Source: Planomonospora sp. ID82291
Lineage (GTDB): Bacteria > Actinomycetota > Actinomycetes > Streptosporangiales > Streptosporangiaceae
Direction: 5' to 3'
Assembly: GCF_015711645.1 (NCBI RefSeq)
Contig: NZ_JABTEX010000002.1
Location: forward strand, 310,001-374,000
DNA: 64,000 bases
Numbering within the stretch: position 1 is the first letter of the stretch; each line of letters starts with the position of its first letter. The translations under genes were made by a program, and so were the position numbers. Below are positions 1-7,327 of the stretch, one piece after another. Under the pieces are notes generated by a model. The model did not search any database. It saw only the letters and a list, made by a program, of their open reading frames with translations, and was not told the origin of the DNA.

Positions 1-2
1 CG

Positions 3-428
3 CGGCTGCCGGACGGCTCCCCCTTCCCGACGCTGTTCTACCTGACCTGCCCTCGGGCCAACTCCGCCATCGGGACCCTGGAGAGCACGGGGATGATGCG
101 GGAGATGCGGGAGCGGCTCGCCGGGGACCCGGAGCTGGCCGAGGCCTACCGCCTGGCGCACGAGGACTACGTCGCGCGCCGCGACGAGGCCGCCGCGGCG
201 GAGGGACTGGAGCCGCTGCCCCGGGGCATGCAGAGCAGTGGCGGCATGCCCGACCGGGTCAAGTGCCTGCACGCGCTGGTCGCGCACGAGCTGGCGGCGC
301 CGGGGAGCAATCCCTTCGGCCGCGAGGCGCTCGACGCGCTCGGCGCATGGTGGGCCGACGGTCCGTGCTGCCGGGTGGAGGGGGCGGACCCGCCCCGCAC
401 GACCGACTCCGAGGAGGACGACCAGTGA
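3..428 (+). CDS. DUF501 family protein, 5' end outside the window
   Basis: The reading frame is open from base 3, so the gene begins before the window. The first visible residues (RLPDGSPFPTLFYLTCPR, then NSAIGTLE) are the conserved core of DUF501, a small actinobacterial family of unknown biochemical function. The first in-frame ATG at 93 lies inside this conserved core and is not the true start. The gene ends with TGA at 426-428, which overlaps the GTG start of the next gene, so the two are translationally coupled. In mycobacteria a DUF501 gene also precedes an exopolyphosphatase gene (known context). The C-terminal 30 residues are acidic and low in complexity. Confidence 0.9.
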   Translation, partial: RLPDGSPFPTLFYLTCPRANSAIGTLESTGMMREMRERLAGDPELAEAYRLAHEDYVARRDEAAAAEGLEPLPRGMQSSGGMPDRVKCLHALVAHELAAPGSNPFGREALDALGAWWADGPCCRVEGADPPRTTDSEEDDQ

Positions 429-1384
429 CCCGTGTCGCCGCGATCGACTGCGGTACCAACTCCGTCCGTCTGCTGATCGCGGACATCCATCAGGACTCGC
501 TGCACGAGGTCGAGCGGCGGATGGAGATCGTCCGGCTCGGCCAGGGGGTGGACGAGACGGGGAGGCTGGCCCCGGAGGCGCTGGAGCGGACCTTCGCCGC
601 GATGCGCGGCTATGCCGGGCTGATCGAGGGGCACGGGGCCGTCGCGGTCCGCGTGGTGGCCACCAGCGCCACCAGGGACGCGGCCAACCGGCAGGACTTC
701 GCCGCCGGGGTACGGGAGATCTTCGGGGTCGAGCCGGAGGTGGTCACGGGCGCCGAGGAGGCGCAGCTGTCGTTCACCGGGGCGACCGGCGATCTGGTGA
801 GCCTCTCGCCCGAGACCGGCCTGCCCACCCCCGTCGGCACCCGCCCGCCGTACCTGGTGGTGGACATCGGCGGGGGCTCCACGGAGTTCGTGGTCGGCTC
901 GACGCACGCGGAGGCGGCGCTCTCGGTGGACATCGGCTGCGTCCGGCTGGCCGAGCGGCACCTGCGCGGGGCGGGCGACCCGCCCTCGGCCGAGGCCGTC
1001 GAGGCGATGACCGCGGACATCGACGACGCGCTCGACCGGGTCGCGGAGGAGGTGCCGGTGGAGCGGGCGCTGACCATGGTCGGGCTCGCGGGTTCGGTGA
1101 CCACGGTCGCCGGGATGGCCCTTGAGCTGGACGAATATAACGCGGATAAAATCCACCACGCGCGGATTCCGGCAGATCGGGCGCATGGAATAGCGCGCCG
1201 CTTGCTGGAGATGTCCCACGACGAGCGGCTGGCCGTGCCGGTCATGCATCCCGGCAGGGCCGACGTCATCGGGGCGGGCGCGCTCATCCTGGACCGGATC
1301 CTCCAGCGGTACGGCTTCGCCGAGGTCGTCGTCAGCGAGAGGGACATCCTCGACGGGATCGCCTGGTCGCTCAGCAAATCTTGA
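425..1384 (+). CDS. ppx: Ppx/GppA family exopolyphosphatase
   Basis: The 319-residue protein of the actin-like ASKHA phosphatase fold hydrolyses terminal phosphate from inorganic polyphosphate, or (p)ppGpp 5'-phosphate, in the cytoplasm. Visible motifs are the N-terminal phosphate-1 loop DCGTNSVRLL near residues 8-17, the central DIGGGSTEF near residue 145, and a short C-terminus without the extra domains of E. coli Ppx, as in the short actinobacterial Ppx proteins. The GTG start at 425 overlaps the DUF501 stop (GTGA). Whether polyP or pppGpp is the preferred substrate cannot be read from sequence. The stop overlaps a TTGACA hexamer that may belong to the next promoter. Confidence 0.93.
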   Translation: MTRVAAIDCGTNSVRLLIADIHQDSLHEVERRMEIVRLGQGVDETGRLAPEALERTFAAMRGYAGLIEGHGAVAVRVVATSATRDAANRQDFAAGVREIFGVEPEVVTGAEEAQLSFTGATGDLVSLSPETGLPTPVGTRPPYLVVDIGGGSTEFVVGSTHAEAALSVDIGCVRLAERHLRGAGDPPSAEAVEAMTADIDDALDRVAEEVPVERALTMVGLAGSVTTVAGMALELDEYNADKIHHARIPADRAHGIARRLLEMSHDERLAVPVMHPGRADVIGAGALILDRILQRYGFAEVVVSERDILDGIAWSLSKS

Positions 1385-1551
1385 CAATATCCGGACAAAA
1401 CGCCATTCGTTATCAATTGAGTGGTCCATCCGTTTTATGGTTAGGTAAAGAAGCTTTAGTGAGGCTCTGCCGTAGGCCCGGCACGGCTGGTGTCGGGGCG
1501 GCAACCGTCTCCGGAGCGCACCCGCTTCCTAACGAAACGGAGCATCCCCTC
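1385..1551 (+). promoter_or_regulatory. AT-rich promoter/leader region of the secreted-protein gene
   Basis: The first 80 bases after ppx are much richer in A+T than the surroundings. A TTGACA hexamer lies at 1381-1386 and a TATGGT (TANNNT) -10 candidate at 1436-1441, but their spacing does not pair them cleanly. The rest is an untranslated leader with GGAG at 1539-1542 serving the ATG at 1552. This suggests its own strong promoter; the exact start site is not determined. Confidence 0.4.
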
Positions 1552-2754
1552 ATGAAGTCCGGTCTAGCGCGCAAGCTGGCCGCCGTCGGAGCCGGCGCGG
1601 CCATGCTGGCGACGATGGCGACGGGCCTGCTGGCCACGCCCGCAGCGGCGGCCACTGGGTCCACCGCGGGGAAGGCGACTTCCTCGCACACCAAGCCGGC
1701 GGTCTCCGTCGGCACCCCCAAGGTCTCCCTCTCGAACTACGAGGGAGAGTGCCCGGTGCGGGTCACCTTCTCCTCGTGGATCAAGGTGAAGGCCGTCAAG
1801 GGCAAGACCACGGTCGCCTACCGGTGGCTGCGCGGCAACGGCTCCCAGAGCTCGGTCAAGACCCTCACCGTGGGCAAGGGCGTCAAGTACGTCACGGTGA
1901 AGGAGACCCACAAGATCGGTGGCGACACCAAGGGCTGGGAGGCGCTGCAGGTCCTGGCGCCGCGCAAGGTCACCTCGAAGAAGGCCTACTTCAAGGTCTC
2001 CTGCGATGAGGGCGACGGCGTCGGCCACAAGGAGGAGGTCCACGACCGCCGCCTGTACACCAAGGTGTGGGCGGACGAGGGCAACTGCAAGGCCACCCTG
2101 GTCGGCCGTATCAGCACCTCCGGCCCGAGCTGGGTGCGCTACCGCTGGGTGGTCAACGGCCACGTCGTGGACCGCGGCACCGTCCGCGTGGACGGCTCGC
2201 GCAACGTCTACCACGTGATCCGCGCGCGGGAGACCGTACGCGGCTGGGCGGCCCTGGAGGTCGGGGACCGCTACCAGAGCAGCTCCGACCGCACCTGGTT
2301 CAAGATCACTTGTAGGGACTGGTCGAGGCCGCACGTGCCGGGCCACGACCACAACGTGGTCACCAAGGTCGGGAACGTGTCCGCCGGCCAGAGCGCGGCG
2401 GAGTGCCCGAAGGCGACGGTGACCGCCGTCGGCAGCATCTACGCCAGCGGCCCGGCCAAGGTCAGGTACCAGTGGCTCGCCAACGGCAGCGTCGTCGGCG
2501 GCGGCGTCGTGGAGATCGGTCGCCACGGCGGCACCCAGACGGTCTCCTACGGCGGGTCGTCGGACGGTCTGAAGGGCGGCGTCATCGTGCTGAAGATCGA
2601 CGGTGACTCCAAGTCGGACGACTACGCCGCGGTCTGCCCCAAGCCCGAGCCGAAGCCCGAGCCCGAGCCGAAGCCCGAGCCGAAGCCCGAGCCGAAGCCC
2701 TCCGCTTCCACTCCGGCGACGGAGGAGAAGCCCGCGACGCCGACCGGCGTCTGA
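1552..2754 (+). CDS. secreted three-repeat protein with Pro/Glu/Lys tail, function unknown
   Basis: The 400-residue protein has a Sec signal peptide (basic n-region, hydrophobic core, predicted cleavage after the ATPAAAA stretch near residue 33). Three tandem repeats of about 90 residues follow. Each has one Cys near its start (GECP, GNCK, AECP), one near its end (VSCD, ITCR, AVCP), and a central aromatic motif (YRWL, YRWV, YQWL), which suggests three disulfide-locked beta-sandwich modules. The last 35 residues are a Glu-Pro-Lys-Pro repeat, like a cell-wall spacer, but no LPXTG motif or membrane anchor follows. The start at 1552 is chosen because it precedes the signal peptide and has GGAG 9 nt upstream. 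No enzyme motif is visible. It could be a surface or matrix protein. Confidence 0.85.
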   Translation: MKSGLARKLAAVGAGAAMLATMATGLLATPAAAATGSTAGKATSSHTKPAVSVGTPKVSLSNYEGECPVRVTFSSWIKVKAVKGKTTVAYRWLRGNGSQSSVKTLTVGKGVKYVTVKETHKIGGDTKGWEALQVLAPRKVTSKKAYFKVSCDEGDGVGHKEEVHDRRLYTKVWADEGNCKATLVGRISTSGPSWVRYRWVVNGHVVDRGTVRVDGSRNVYHVIRARETVRGWAALEVGDRYQSSSDRTWFKITCRDWSRPHVPGHDHNVVTKVGNVSAGQSAAECPKATVTAVGSIYASGPAKVRYQWLANGSVVGGGVVEIGRHGGTQTVSYGGSSDGLKGGVIVLKIDGDSKSDDYAAVCPKPEPKPEPEPKPEPKPEPKPSASTPATEEKPATPTGV

Positions 2755-2810
2755 CTCCGGGACTGAGCGCTCCGGCATGAGCCGGGGGAGCTGAGCCGGG
2801 GAGGTTCGAA

Positions 2811-2850
2811 GAGGCGGTGCCCGCTCCGTGCGGGTGCCGCCTCCGTCGTT
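2811..2850 (+). terminator. GC-rich hairpin terminator
   Basis: GAGGCGG at 2811-2817 pairs with CCGCCTC at 2837-2843, and inner GCCCGC pairs with GCGGGT around a 5-nt loop, giving a stem of about 13 bp. It is followed by CGTCGTTTCG rather than a real T-run, which is common for actinobacterial terminators. Confidence 0.65.
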
Positions 2851-2898
2851 TCGCCCCTCTCCGCCGTGAGCGGAGCGCGGCGGTGGCACGATCGGGAC

Positions 2899-3696
2899 AT
2901 GACCTTCGTTCCTCCGGGGTCCGGATGGCCGGACGACCCGGCCCGGCCCGACACGCCCGTCGCGAACGATCCCGGCGAGGTGGAGGGGCTCGCGTCGGCG
3001 AGCCGTACCCTCGCCGAGCTCACGGCCCGCCAGTCGGTCTGCCGCGCCTGCCCCCGCCTGGTGGAGTGGCGCGAGGAGGTCGCGACCGTCAGGCGGCGGG
3101 CGTTCGCCACGGAGACCTACTGGGGCAGGCCCGTCGCCGGATGGGGCGAGGACAGGCCGCAGATCCTGATCGTGGGACTGGCCCCGGCCGCGCACGGCGG
3201 CAACCGCACCGGACGGATCTTCACCGGGGACCGGAGCGGGGACTGGCTGTTCGCCTCGCTGCACCGGACGGGCCTGGCCGCGCGGGAGACCAGCGTCCGG
3301 GCGGGGGACGGGCAGCGGCTCCTCGGCACCCGGATGGCGGCCGCCGTCCGCTGCGCGCCGCCGGAGAACAAGCCGGCGCCGCAGGAGCGGGCCGCCTGCT
3401 TCCCCTGGCTCGCCCGTGAGGTCGAGCTGGTCGCGGAGAGCCTGCGGGTGGTGGTGGCGCTGGGCGGCTTCGCCTGGCAGGCCGTCTGGCCCGCGTTGCG
3501 GGAGGCGGGGTACGCCCTGCCGCGACCGAGACCCGCCTTCGGGCACGGAGTCGAGGTCGAGCTCTCCCGCGGTGGAACCTCCGCGCGTCTTCTCGGCTGC
3601 TACCACCCCAGCCAGCAGAACACCTTCACCGGCAGGGTGACGGCGGAGATGCTCGACGAGGTCTTCACCAGGGCCGATGTGCTCCGAGGCCTGTGA
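2899..3696 (+). CDS. udgB: family 5 uracil-DNA glycosylase (UDGb)
   Basis: The 265-residue protein excises uracil and other deaminated bases from DNA, an activity useful in a very G+C-rich genome prone to cytosine deamination. Motif A is [14 protein letters not shown] near residue 95; it has Ala where other UDGs have a catalytic Asp/Asn, which is diagnostic of UDGb. Motif B is [11 protein letters not shown] near residue 235. Four cysteines (CRAC, RCAPP, ACFPW) match the family's [4Fe-4S] ligands. The ATG at 2899 gives the expected N-terminus. It has no clear Shine-Dalgarno but CACGAT lies 6 nt upstream, a weak leaderless pattern. It is transcribed alone between two hairpin-bounded units. Confidence 0.93.
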   Translation: MTFVPPGSGWPDDPARPDTPVANDPGEVEGLASASRTLAELTARQSVCRACPRLVEWREEVATVRRRAFATETYWGRPVAGWGEDRPQILIVGLAPAAHGGNRTGRIFTGDRSGDWLFASLHRTGLAARETSVRAGDGQRLLGTRMAAAVRCAPPENKPAPQERAACFPWLAREVELVAESLRVVVALGGFAWQAVWPALREAGYALPRPRPAFGHGVEVELSRGGTSARLLGCYHPSQQNTFTGRVTAEMLDEVFTRADVLRGL

Positions 3697-3821
3697 GGTC
3701 CATCACAAAATAGAATAATTGCAGAATTTTCCCGCGAAACTACGGAAAAAAGTCCGTTACGTGTAATTTTCGATGAAGTTGCCCGGGGGGCCCCTGGTGT
3801 CATCGGAAAGTCCGACGTATT

Positions 3822-3841
3822 CTTGTGAAAGCTTTCACAAG
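3822..3841. promoter_or_regulatory. Rex-type redox operator upstream of ndh
   Basis: The 20 bases CTTGTGAAAGCTTTCACAAG form a perfect palindrome. The inner 18 bases fit TTGTGAA-N4-TTCACAA, the published binding consensus of the NADH/NAD+-sensing repressor Rex. It lies 26 bp before the GTG start of a type II NADH dehydrogenase, a classical Rex target. Binding is inferred, not shown. The region upstream (3697-3780) is AT-rich and probably carries the promoter. Confidence 0.8.
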
Positions 3842-3867
3842 GCCTCGGACCGAAGGATGGCACCGAA

Positions 3868-5184
3868 GTGAACCGCAACTCCAAGCACATCGTGGTCGTC
3901 GGCGGCGGCTATGTCGGCCTCTACACCGTGCTGCGGCTGCAGCGCACGCTCCGCAGGGAGCTGCGCGAGGGCAGTGTGCGCATCACCGTCCTGACCCCCG
4001 AATCCCACATGACCTACCAGCCCTTCCTCCCGGAGGCGGCGGCCGGCAACCTCTCCCCCCGTCACGTGGTGGTCCCGCTCCGCCGAGTCCTGCCGAAGGC
4101 GACGATCCTCAACGGCAAGGCCACCAAGATCGATCATGCGGCCAAGCGGGTGTGCTTCGAACCGAACGTGGGCGCCCCCTACGAGCTCGACTACGACATC
4201 GTGGTGATGGCCGCCGGTTCGGTCTCCCGCACGCTGCCCATCCCGGGCCTGGCGGACGCCGCGATCGGCTTCAAGACGGTCGGTGAGGCGATCGCCCTGC
4301 GCAACCGGGTGCTCGGCCTGCTCGACCGGGCGGAGAGCAGCGGCGACGAGGCCCTGCGCCGCAGGGCGCTGACGTTCGTCGTGGTCGGCGGCGGCTTCGC
4401 GGGCATCGAGGCGCTGGCCGAGCTGGAGGACATGGCGCTCGACGCGGCCCGCTACTACCACGACGTCCGGCGCGAGGACATGCGCTGGGTCCTGGTCGAG
4501 GCCACCGACCGCATCCTGCCCGAGGTCGGCCCCGAGATGGGCATGTGGACCGCCGAGCAGCTGCGCGAGCGCGGCATCGAGGTCAAGATGAAGACCCGGC
4601 TGGAGTCCTGCGAGGGCGGCCTGGTCACGCTCTCCGACGGTGACGAGTTCGAGTCGGCCACCATCGTGTGGACCGCCGGCGTGAAGCCGAGCCCGGTCGT
4701 GAACGCCGGGGACCTGCCGCTGGACGAGCGCGGCCGGATCAAGACGAGCACCCGGCTGACCGTGGTCGGGGTCCAGGACGCCTTCGCCGCGGGAGACGTG
4801 GCGGGGGTGCCCGACATGACCAACCCGGGCCAGTACTGCGCGCCCAACGCCCAGCACGCGGTCCGTCAGGCCAAGGTGCTCGCCGACAACATCACCCGTC
4901 GGCTCCGCGGACAGGAGATGGTCGACTACCGGCACAGGTACGTCGGCTCGGTCGCCGGTCTGGGCCTGTACAAGGGCGTCGCCAACGTCTACGGCGTCAA
5001 GCTCCGCGGACTGCCCGCATGGTTCATGCACCGCACCTACCACCTGTCGCGGGTGCCGACCCTCAACCGCAAGGTCCGGGTGATGGCGGACTGGACGCTG
5101 GCGCTGTTCTTCAAGCGTGAGACCGTCTCGCTGGGGGAGATCGAGGCCCCGCGCGAGGAGTTCCGCGCGGCGGCCACGGCCTGA
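3868..5184 (+). CDS. ndh: type II NADH dehydrogenase (NADH:menaquinone oxidoreductase)
   Basis: The 438-residue single-subunit flavoprotein oxidises NADH and passes electrons to menaquinone without pumping protons. The N-terminal FAD dinucleotide fold shows VVGGGYVGLYT near residue 10. The second Rossmann fold for NADH shows VVVGGGFAGIEA near residue 172, and the late FAD motif is AAGDVAGVPD near residue 310. The C-terminus has aromatic/basic membrane-binding segments (AWFMHRTYHLSRVP). The GTG at 3868 has GAAGGA 10 nt upstream. The perfect Rex palindrome in the leader implies derepression at high NADH. No partner genes are adjacent; it ends at strong hairpins. Confidence 0.92.
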   Translation: MNRNSKHIVVVGGGYVGLYTVLRLQRTLRRELREGSVRITVLTPESHMTYQPFLPEAAAGNLSPRHVVVPLRRVLPKATILNGKATKIDHAAKRVCFEPNVGAPYELDYDIVVMAAGSVSRTLPIPGLADAAIGFKTVGEAIALRNRVLGLLDRAESSGDEALRRRALTFVVVGGGFAGIEALAELEDMALDAARYYHDVRREDMRWVLVEATDRILPEVGPEMGMWTAEQLRERGIEVKMKTRLESCEGGLVTLSDGDEFESATIVWTAGVKPSPVVNAGDLPLDERGRIKTSTRLTVVGVQDAFAAGDVAGVPDMTNPGQYCAPNAQHAVRQAKVLADNITRRLRGQEMVDYRHRYVGSVAGLGLYKGVANVYGVKLRGLPAWFMHRTYHLSRVPTLNRKVRVMADWTLALFFKRETVSLGEIEAPREEFRAAATA

Positions 5185-5233
5185 GCCGCCGGCCCTCGGG
5201 CGGCCGGTCACGGGGGGCGCGCCGATCACCGTG

Positions 5234-5280
5234 CCCGCGCGGTCGCCGGTCCGTCCACCGGACGGACCGGCGACCGCGGG
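5234..5280. terminator. long perfect-stem hairpin after ndh
   Basis: CCCGC plus GGTCGCCGGTCCGTCC (5234-5256) pairs with its exact complement at 5260-5280 around a 3-nt ACC loop. The only irregularity is a 2-nt GC bulge at 5239-5240, so the stem is 21 bp. A smaller GCCGCC/GGCGGC hairpin lies directly after the ndh stop (5185-5204). No T-run follows. It separates ndh from the tRNA. Confidence 0.75.
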
Positions 5281-5298
5281 GACGGATGGCGCGAGCGG

Positions 5299-5327
5299 TT
5301 ACGCCTGAGTGGTCCGTTACGTATGAT
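5299..5327 (+). promoter_or_regulatory. promoter of the tRNA
   Basis: TATGAT at 5322-5327 is a near-consensus -10 box. A weak -35 (TTACGC, 5299-5304) lies 17 nt upstream. Only 6 nt separate the -10 box from the mature 5' end of the tRNA, so transcription may begin at or within a base or two of tRNA position 1. Confidence 0.5.
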
Positions 5328-5333
5328 TGCGGC

Positions 5334-5406
5334 GCCCCCGTAGCCCAATGGCAGAGGCATACCCCTTAAAAGGGTCGAGGTGCGGGTTCGAATCCCGCCG
5401 GGGGCA
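5334..5406 (+). tRNA. atypical tRNA, anticodon UAA, short variable loop
   Basis: It folds as a complete 73-nt cloverleaf. The acceptor stem is GCCCCCG (5334-5340) with CGGGGGC (5399-5405). The D arm is GCC/GGC with GG in the loop. The anticodon stem ACCC/GGGT has a T-C mismatch at its first pair. The anticodon loop CTTAAAA (5365-5371) gives anticodon UAA at 5367-5369. The variable loop is 5 nt, the T arm GCGGG-TTCGAAT-CCCGC, the discriminator A. CCA is not encoded. UAA would read the Leu codon UUA, but tRNA-Leu is a class II tRNA with a long variable arm (as in bldA), which this lacks. It may be a divergent, specialised or pseudo-tRNA; its aminoacylation identity is not predictable here. Confidence 0.85.
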
Positions 5407-5625
5407 CTCGCGCGGTCCGGCCGCGGGCTCCGCCGGTGGGGCGGTGCGCTCCCCAGGGTGTCGTGAGGTCGTGGCGGGAACCGGGAACTCAGAAGAGGAA
5501 CCGGTCGTTGGAAGAGGCGGCGGTAGCCGTACGGCCAATCGCGCACGATGGATATGAGCACGATACGGCTGTGTGACGAACGATCGAATACGCTGATCGT
5601 GTTAGGTCGCAGCGTGGAGGCAGCG

Positions 5626-6408
5626 ATGGAGAGCAAGAACCCCGTATTCAAGAGGCAGTCCCAGGGCCAGCAGGCCTGGGGCGGGCCGACCCCGACCCCT
5701 GAGCAGCTTCAGGGCATGTACGACACCCCGTCGTACGCACCGCCCGCGCAGCGGGCCATGACGATCGACGACGTGGTCGTGCGGGGCTTCATCACCCTGG
5801 GCACGCTCGTCGTCTCGGCCGCCGCGGCCTGGGTGCTCAACCTCGGCTGGGGCGCGGCGATGGTCGGCGTGCTCGTCGGCCTGGTGCTGGCGCTGGTGAT
5901 CTCGTTCAAGCAGAGCACCAACCCGGCGCTGATCCTCGGCTACTCGGTCGCCTACGGCGTCGCCGTCGGCGTGATCAGCCACTTGATGGAGGCCCGCTTC
6001 CCGGGCATCGTCATCCAGGCGGTCCTCGGCACGGCCATGGCCTTCGGCGGGATGCTGACCGTCTACTCCCTGCGCATCGTCCGGGTGACGCCGAAGTTCA
6101 CCAAGTTCGTCGTGGCGGCGACGCTCGGCCTGATGGCCGCGCTGCTCGTCAACTGGATCGCGAGCTTCTTCGTCGCCGGCGGCCTCGGCCTCCGTGAGGC
6201 GGGTCCGATCGGCTACCTCGTCAGCGTCGCGGCGATCCTGATCGGCTGCTTCTTCCTGCTGCTCGACTTCGACGAGGTCGAGCGGGGCGTCCGGGCCGGC
6301 GCTCCGGCGAAGTACTCCTGGCTGATGGCCTTCGGTCTGACGGTGACCCTGGTCTGGATCTACCTGGAGATCCTGCGCCTGCTGAGCTACTTCAGCAGCA
6401 GCGACTGA
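5626..6408 (+). CDS. Bax inhibitor-1/YccA family membrane protein
   Basis: The 260-residue integral membrane protein has about seven transmembrane helices after a 60-residue polar N-terminus. It matches the actinobacterial Bax inhibitor-1 (TMBIM/YccA) family; members in other bacteria act as pH-sensitive calcium leaks or membrane-protease modulators, but no function is established here. The start ATG at 5626 has GGAGG 8 nt upstream; the longer upstream frame to 5548 has no ribosome site. The long leader (5407-5625) contains no other gene. Transcription stops at a textbook terminator 23 bp after the stop. Confidence 0.9.
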   Translation: MESKNPVFKRQSQGQQAWGGPTPTPEQLQGMYDTPSYAPPAQRAMTIDDVVVRGFITLGTLVVSAAAAWVLNLGWGAAMVGVLVGLVLALVISFKQSTNPALILGYSVAYGVAVGVISHLMEARFPGIVIQAVLGTAMAFGGMLTVYSLRIVRVTPKFTKFVVAATLGLMAALLVNWIASFFVAGGLGLREAGPIGYLVSVAAILIGCFFLLLDFDEVERGVRAGAPAKYSWLMAFGLTVTLVWIYLEILRLLSYFSSSD

Positions 6409-6430
6409 TCGCACCCCAGAAAAACGGACA

Positions 6431-6462
6431 AACCCCACCGGATCGCCCCGGTGGGGTTTTTC
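6431..6462 (+). terminator. Rho-independent terminator
   Basis: AACCCCACCGG (6431-6441) pairs perfectly with CCGGTGGGGTT (6448-6458) around a 6-nt loop, and TTTT/TCT follows. It is one of the few classical T-tailed terminators in the window. Confidence 0.92.
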
Positions 6463-6590
6463 TATGCAAAAACGGGAACATTATGAGCGAAACGCAGCTG
6501 GAGATCAACGAAATGTGACAGGAGAGACCCTCCGCAGGTCTTGCCATTCCGTAGTGCCGTGAGGCACTGTCGAGCAAAGGAGCCCTATCC

Positions 6591-6827
6591 GTGGAGGTGC
6601 CCATGCCGATGAACCACTCACCGGAGACGCATAGCAAGCTGATCGCAAGAGTCCCGGACATCACGGGGCGCGCGCTCCCCGAGTGGTTTCAAGCCATCGA
6701 CAACGGTCCGTCGTTCCTTCGCTGCGACGAGCGCGCCAACTGGCTCGCCGCAGAGCACGGACTGACCCACGGCTACGCCGCCGCCATCGTGCACGAGCAC
6801 GAGCGGCACCGCCGTCACCACTTCTGA
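6591..6827 (+). CDS. DUF4287 domain protein
   Basis: The 78-residue soluble protein consists almost entirely of the DUF4287 domain: SPETHSKLIARVPDITGR, then ALPEWFQAID, then NWLAAEHGLTHGYA. No function is known. Two start signals are nested: AAAGGAG at 6576-6582 serves GTG 6591 (spacing 8), and GGAGG at 6593-6597, inside the first codons, could serve ATG 6603 or 6609. The GTG is kept because its site is the better match to the 16S rRNA tail. It is a single-gene unit bounded by hairpins. Confidence 0.82.
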   Translation: MEVPMPMNHSPETHSKLIARVPDITGRALPEWFQAIDNGPSFLRCDERANWLAAEHGLTHGYAAAIVHEHERHRRHHF

Positions 6828-6841
6828 CTCGCCGTCCTCAT

Positions 6842-6874
6842 GAGGGCTCCGCCGCCGCCGGTGGCGGAGTCCTC
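6842..6874 (+). terminator. hairpin after DUF4287 gene
   Basis: GAGG-G-CTCCGCC (6842-6853) pairs with GGCGGAG-T-CCTC (6863-6874). There is no T-run. It is immediately followed by the promoter/start of the next gene. Confidence 0.5.
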
Positions 6875-6897
6875 GCCTGCGCGGGGATGATGGGCCC

Positions 6898-7308
6898 ATG
6901 GATCTCGACAGAGCACGTGAGTTCATCCGGAGCAACCACCGGGCGGTCATGCTGACCTGGCACGCCGACGGGCGGCCCCAGCTCTCCCCGGTCACGGTGG
7001 GGCTGGACTCCGCGGGAAACCCCGTCATCAGCACCCGGGAGACGGCGGCGAAGGTCCGCAACCTCCGCAAGGACCCCCGGGTGGCGCTCTGCGTGACCAC
7101 GGACGCGTTCTTCGGCGAGTGGATCCAGATCGAGGGGACGGCCGAGGTCGTGCCGCTGCCGGAGGCGATGGACCTGCTGGTGGCGTACTACCGCGACATC
7201 TCCGGGGAGCATCCCGACTGGGACGACTACCGGGCGGCCATGGAGCGGGACCGGCGGGTGATCGTGAGGATCGACCTCACCCGCGCCGGTCCCGACGTCC
7301 ACGGCTGA
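6898..7308 (+). CDS. PPOX-class (F420/FMN) split-barrel oxidoreductase
   Basis: The 136-residue protein has the pyridoxamine-phosphate-oxidase-like split barrel. Its opening (FIRSNHRAVMLTWHADGRPQ), the cofactor-binding STRETAAKVRNLRKDPRV and the final VIVRIDLTR strand are typical of actinobacterial F420H2-dependent reductases or F420/haem-binding relatives. The physiological substrate is unknown. The ATG at 6898 has no Shine-Dalgarno; GATGAT lies 6 nt upstream, so translation may be leaderless. It converges on the thiolase gene with 19 bp between stops. Confidence 0.85.
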   Translation: MDLDRAREFIRSNHRAVMLTWHADGRPQLSPVTVGLDSAGNPVISTRETAAKVRNLRKDPRVALCVTTDAFFGEWIQIEGTAEVVPLPEAMDLLVAYYRDISGEHPDWDDYRAAMERDRRVIVRIDLTRAGPDVHG

Positions 7309-7327
7309 CGGCTCCGGAGCGCGCAGG

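Noticed and set aside
1564-3606. 680-codon open frame on the minus strand over the secreted-protein and glycosylase genes
   Set aside because: It is antisense to two well-supported genes, is Arg/Gly/Pro rich, and has no ribosome site or domain. Long antisense frames are expected at this G+C.
5407-5625. Open frames between the tRNA and the Bax-inhibitor gene
   Set aside because: The plus-strand frame from 5327 includes the tRNA itself and the minus-strand frames have no start signals or domains.
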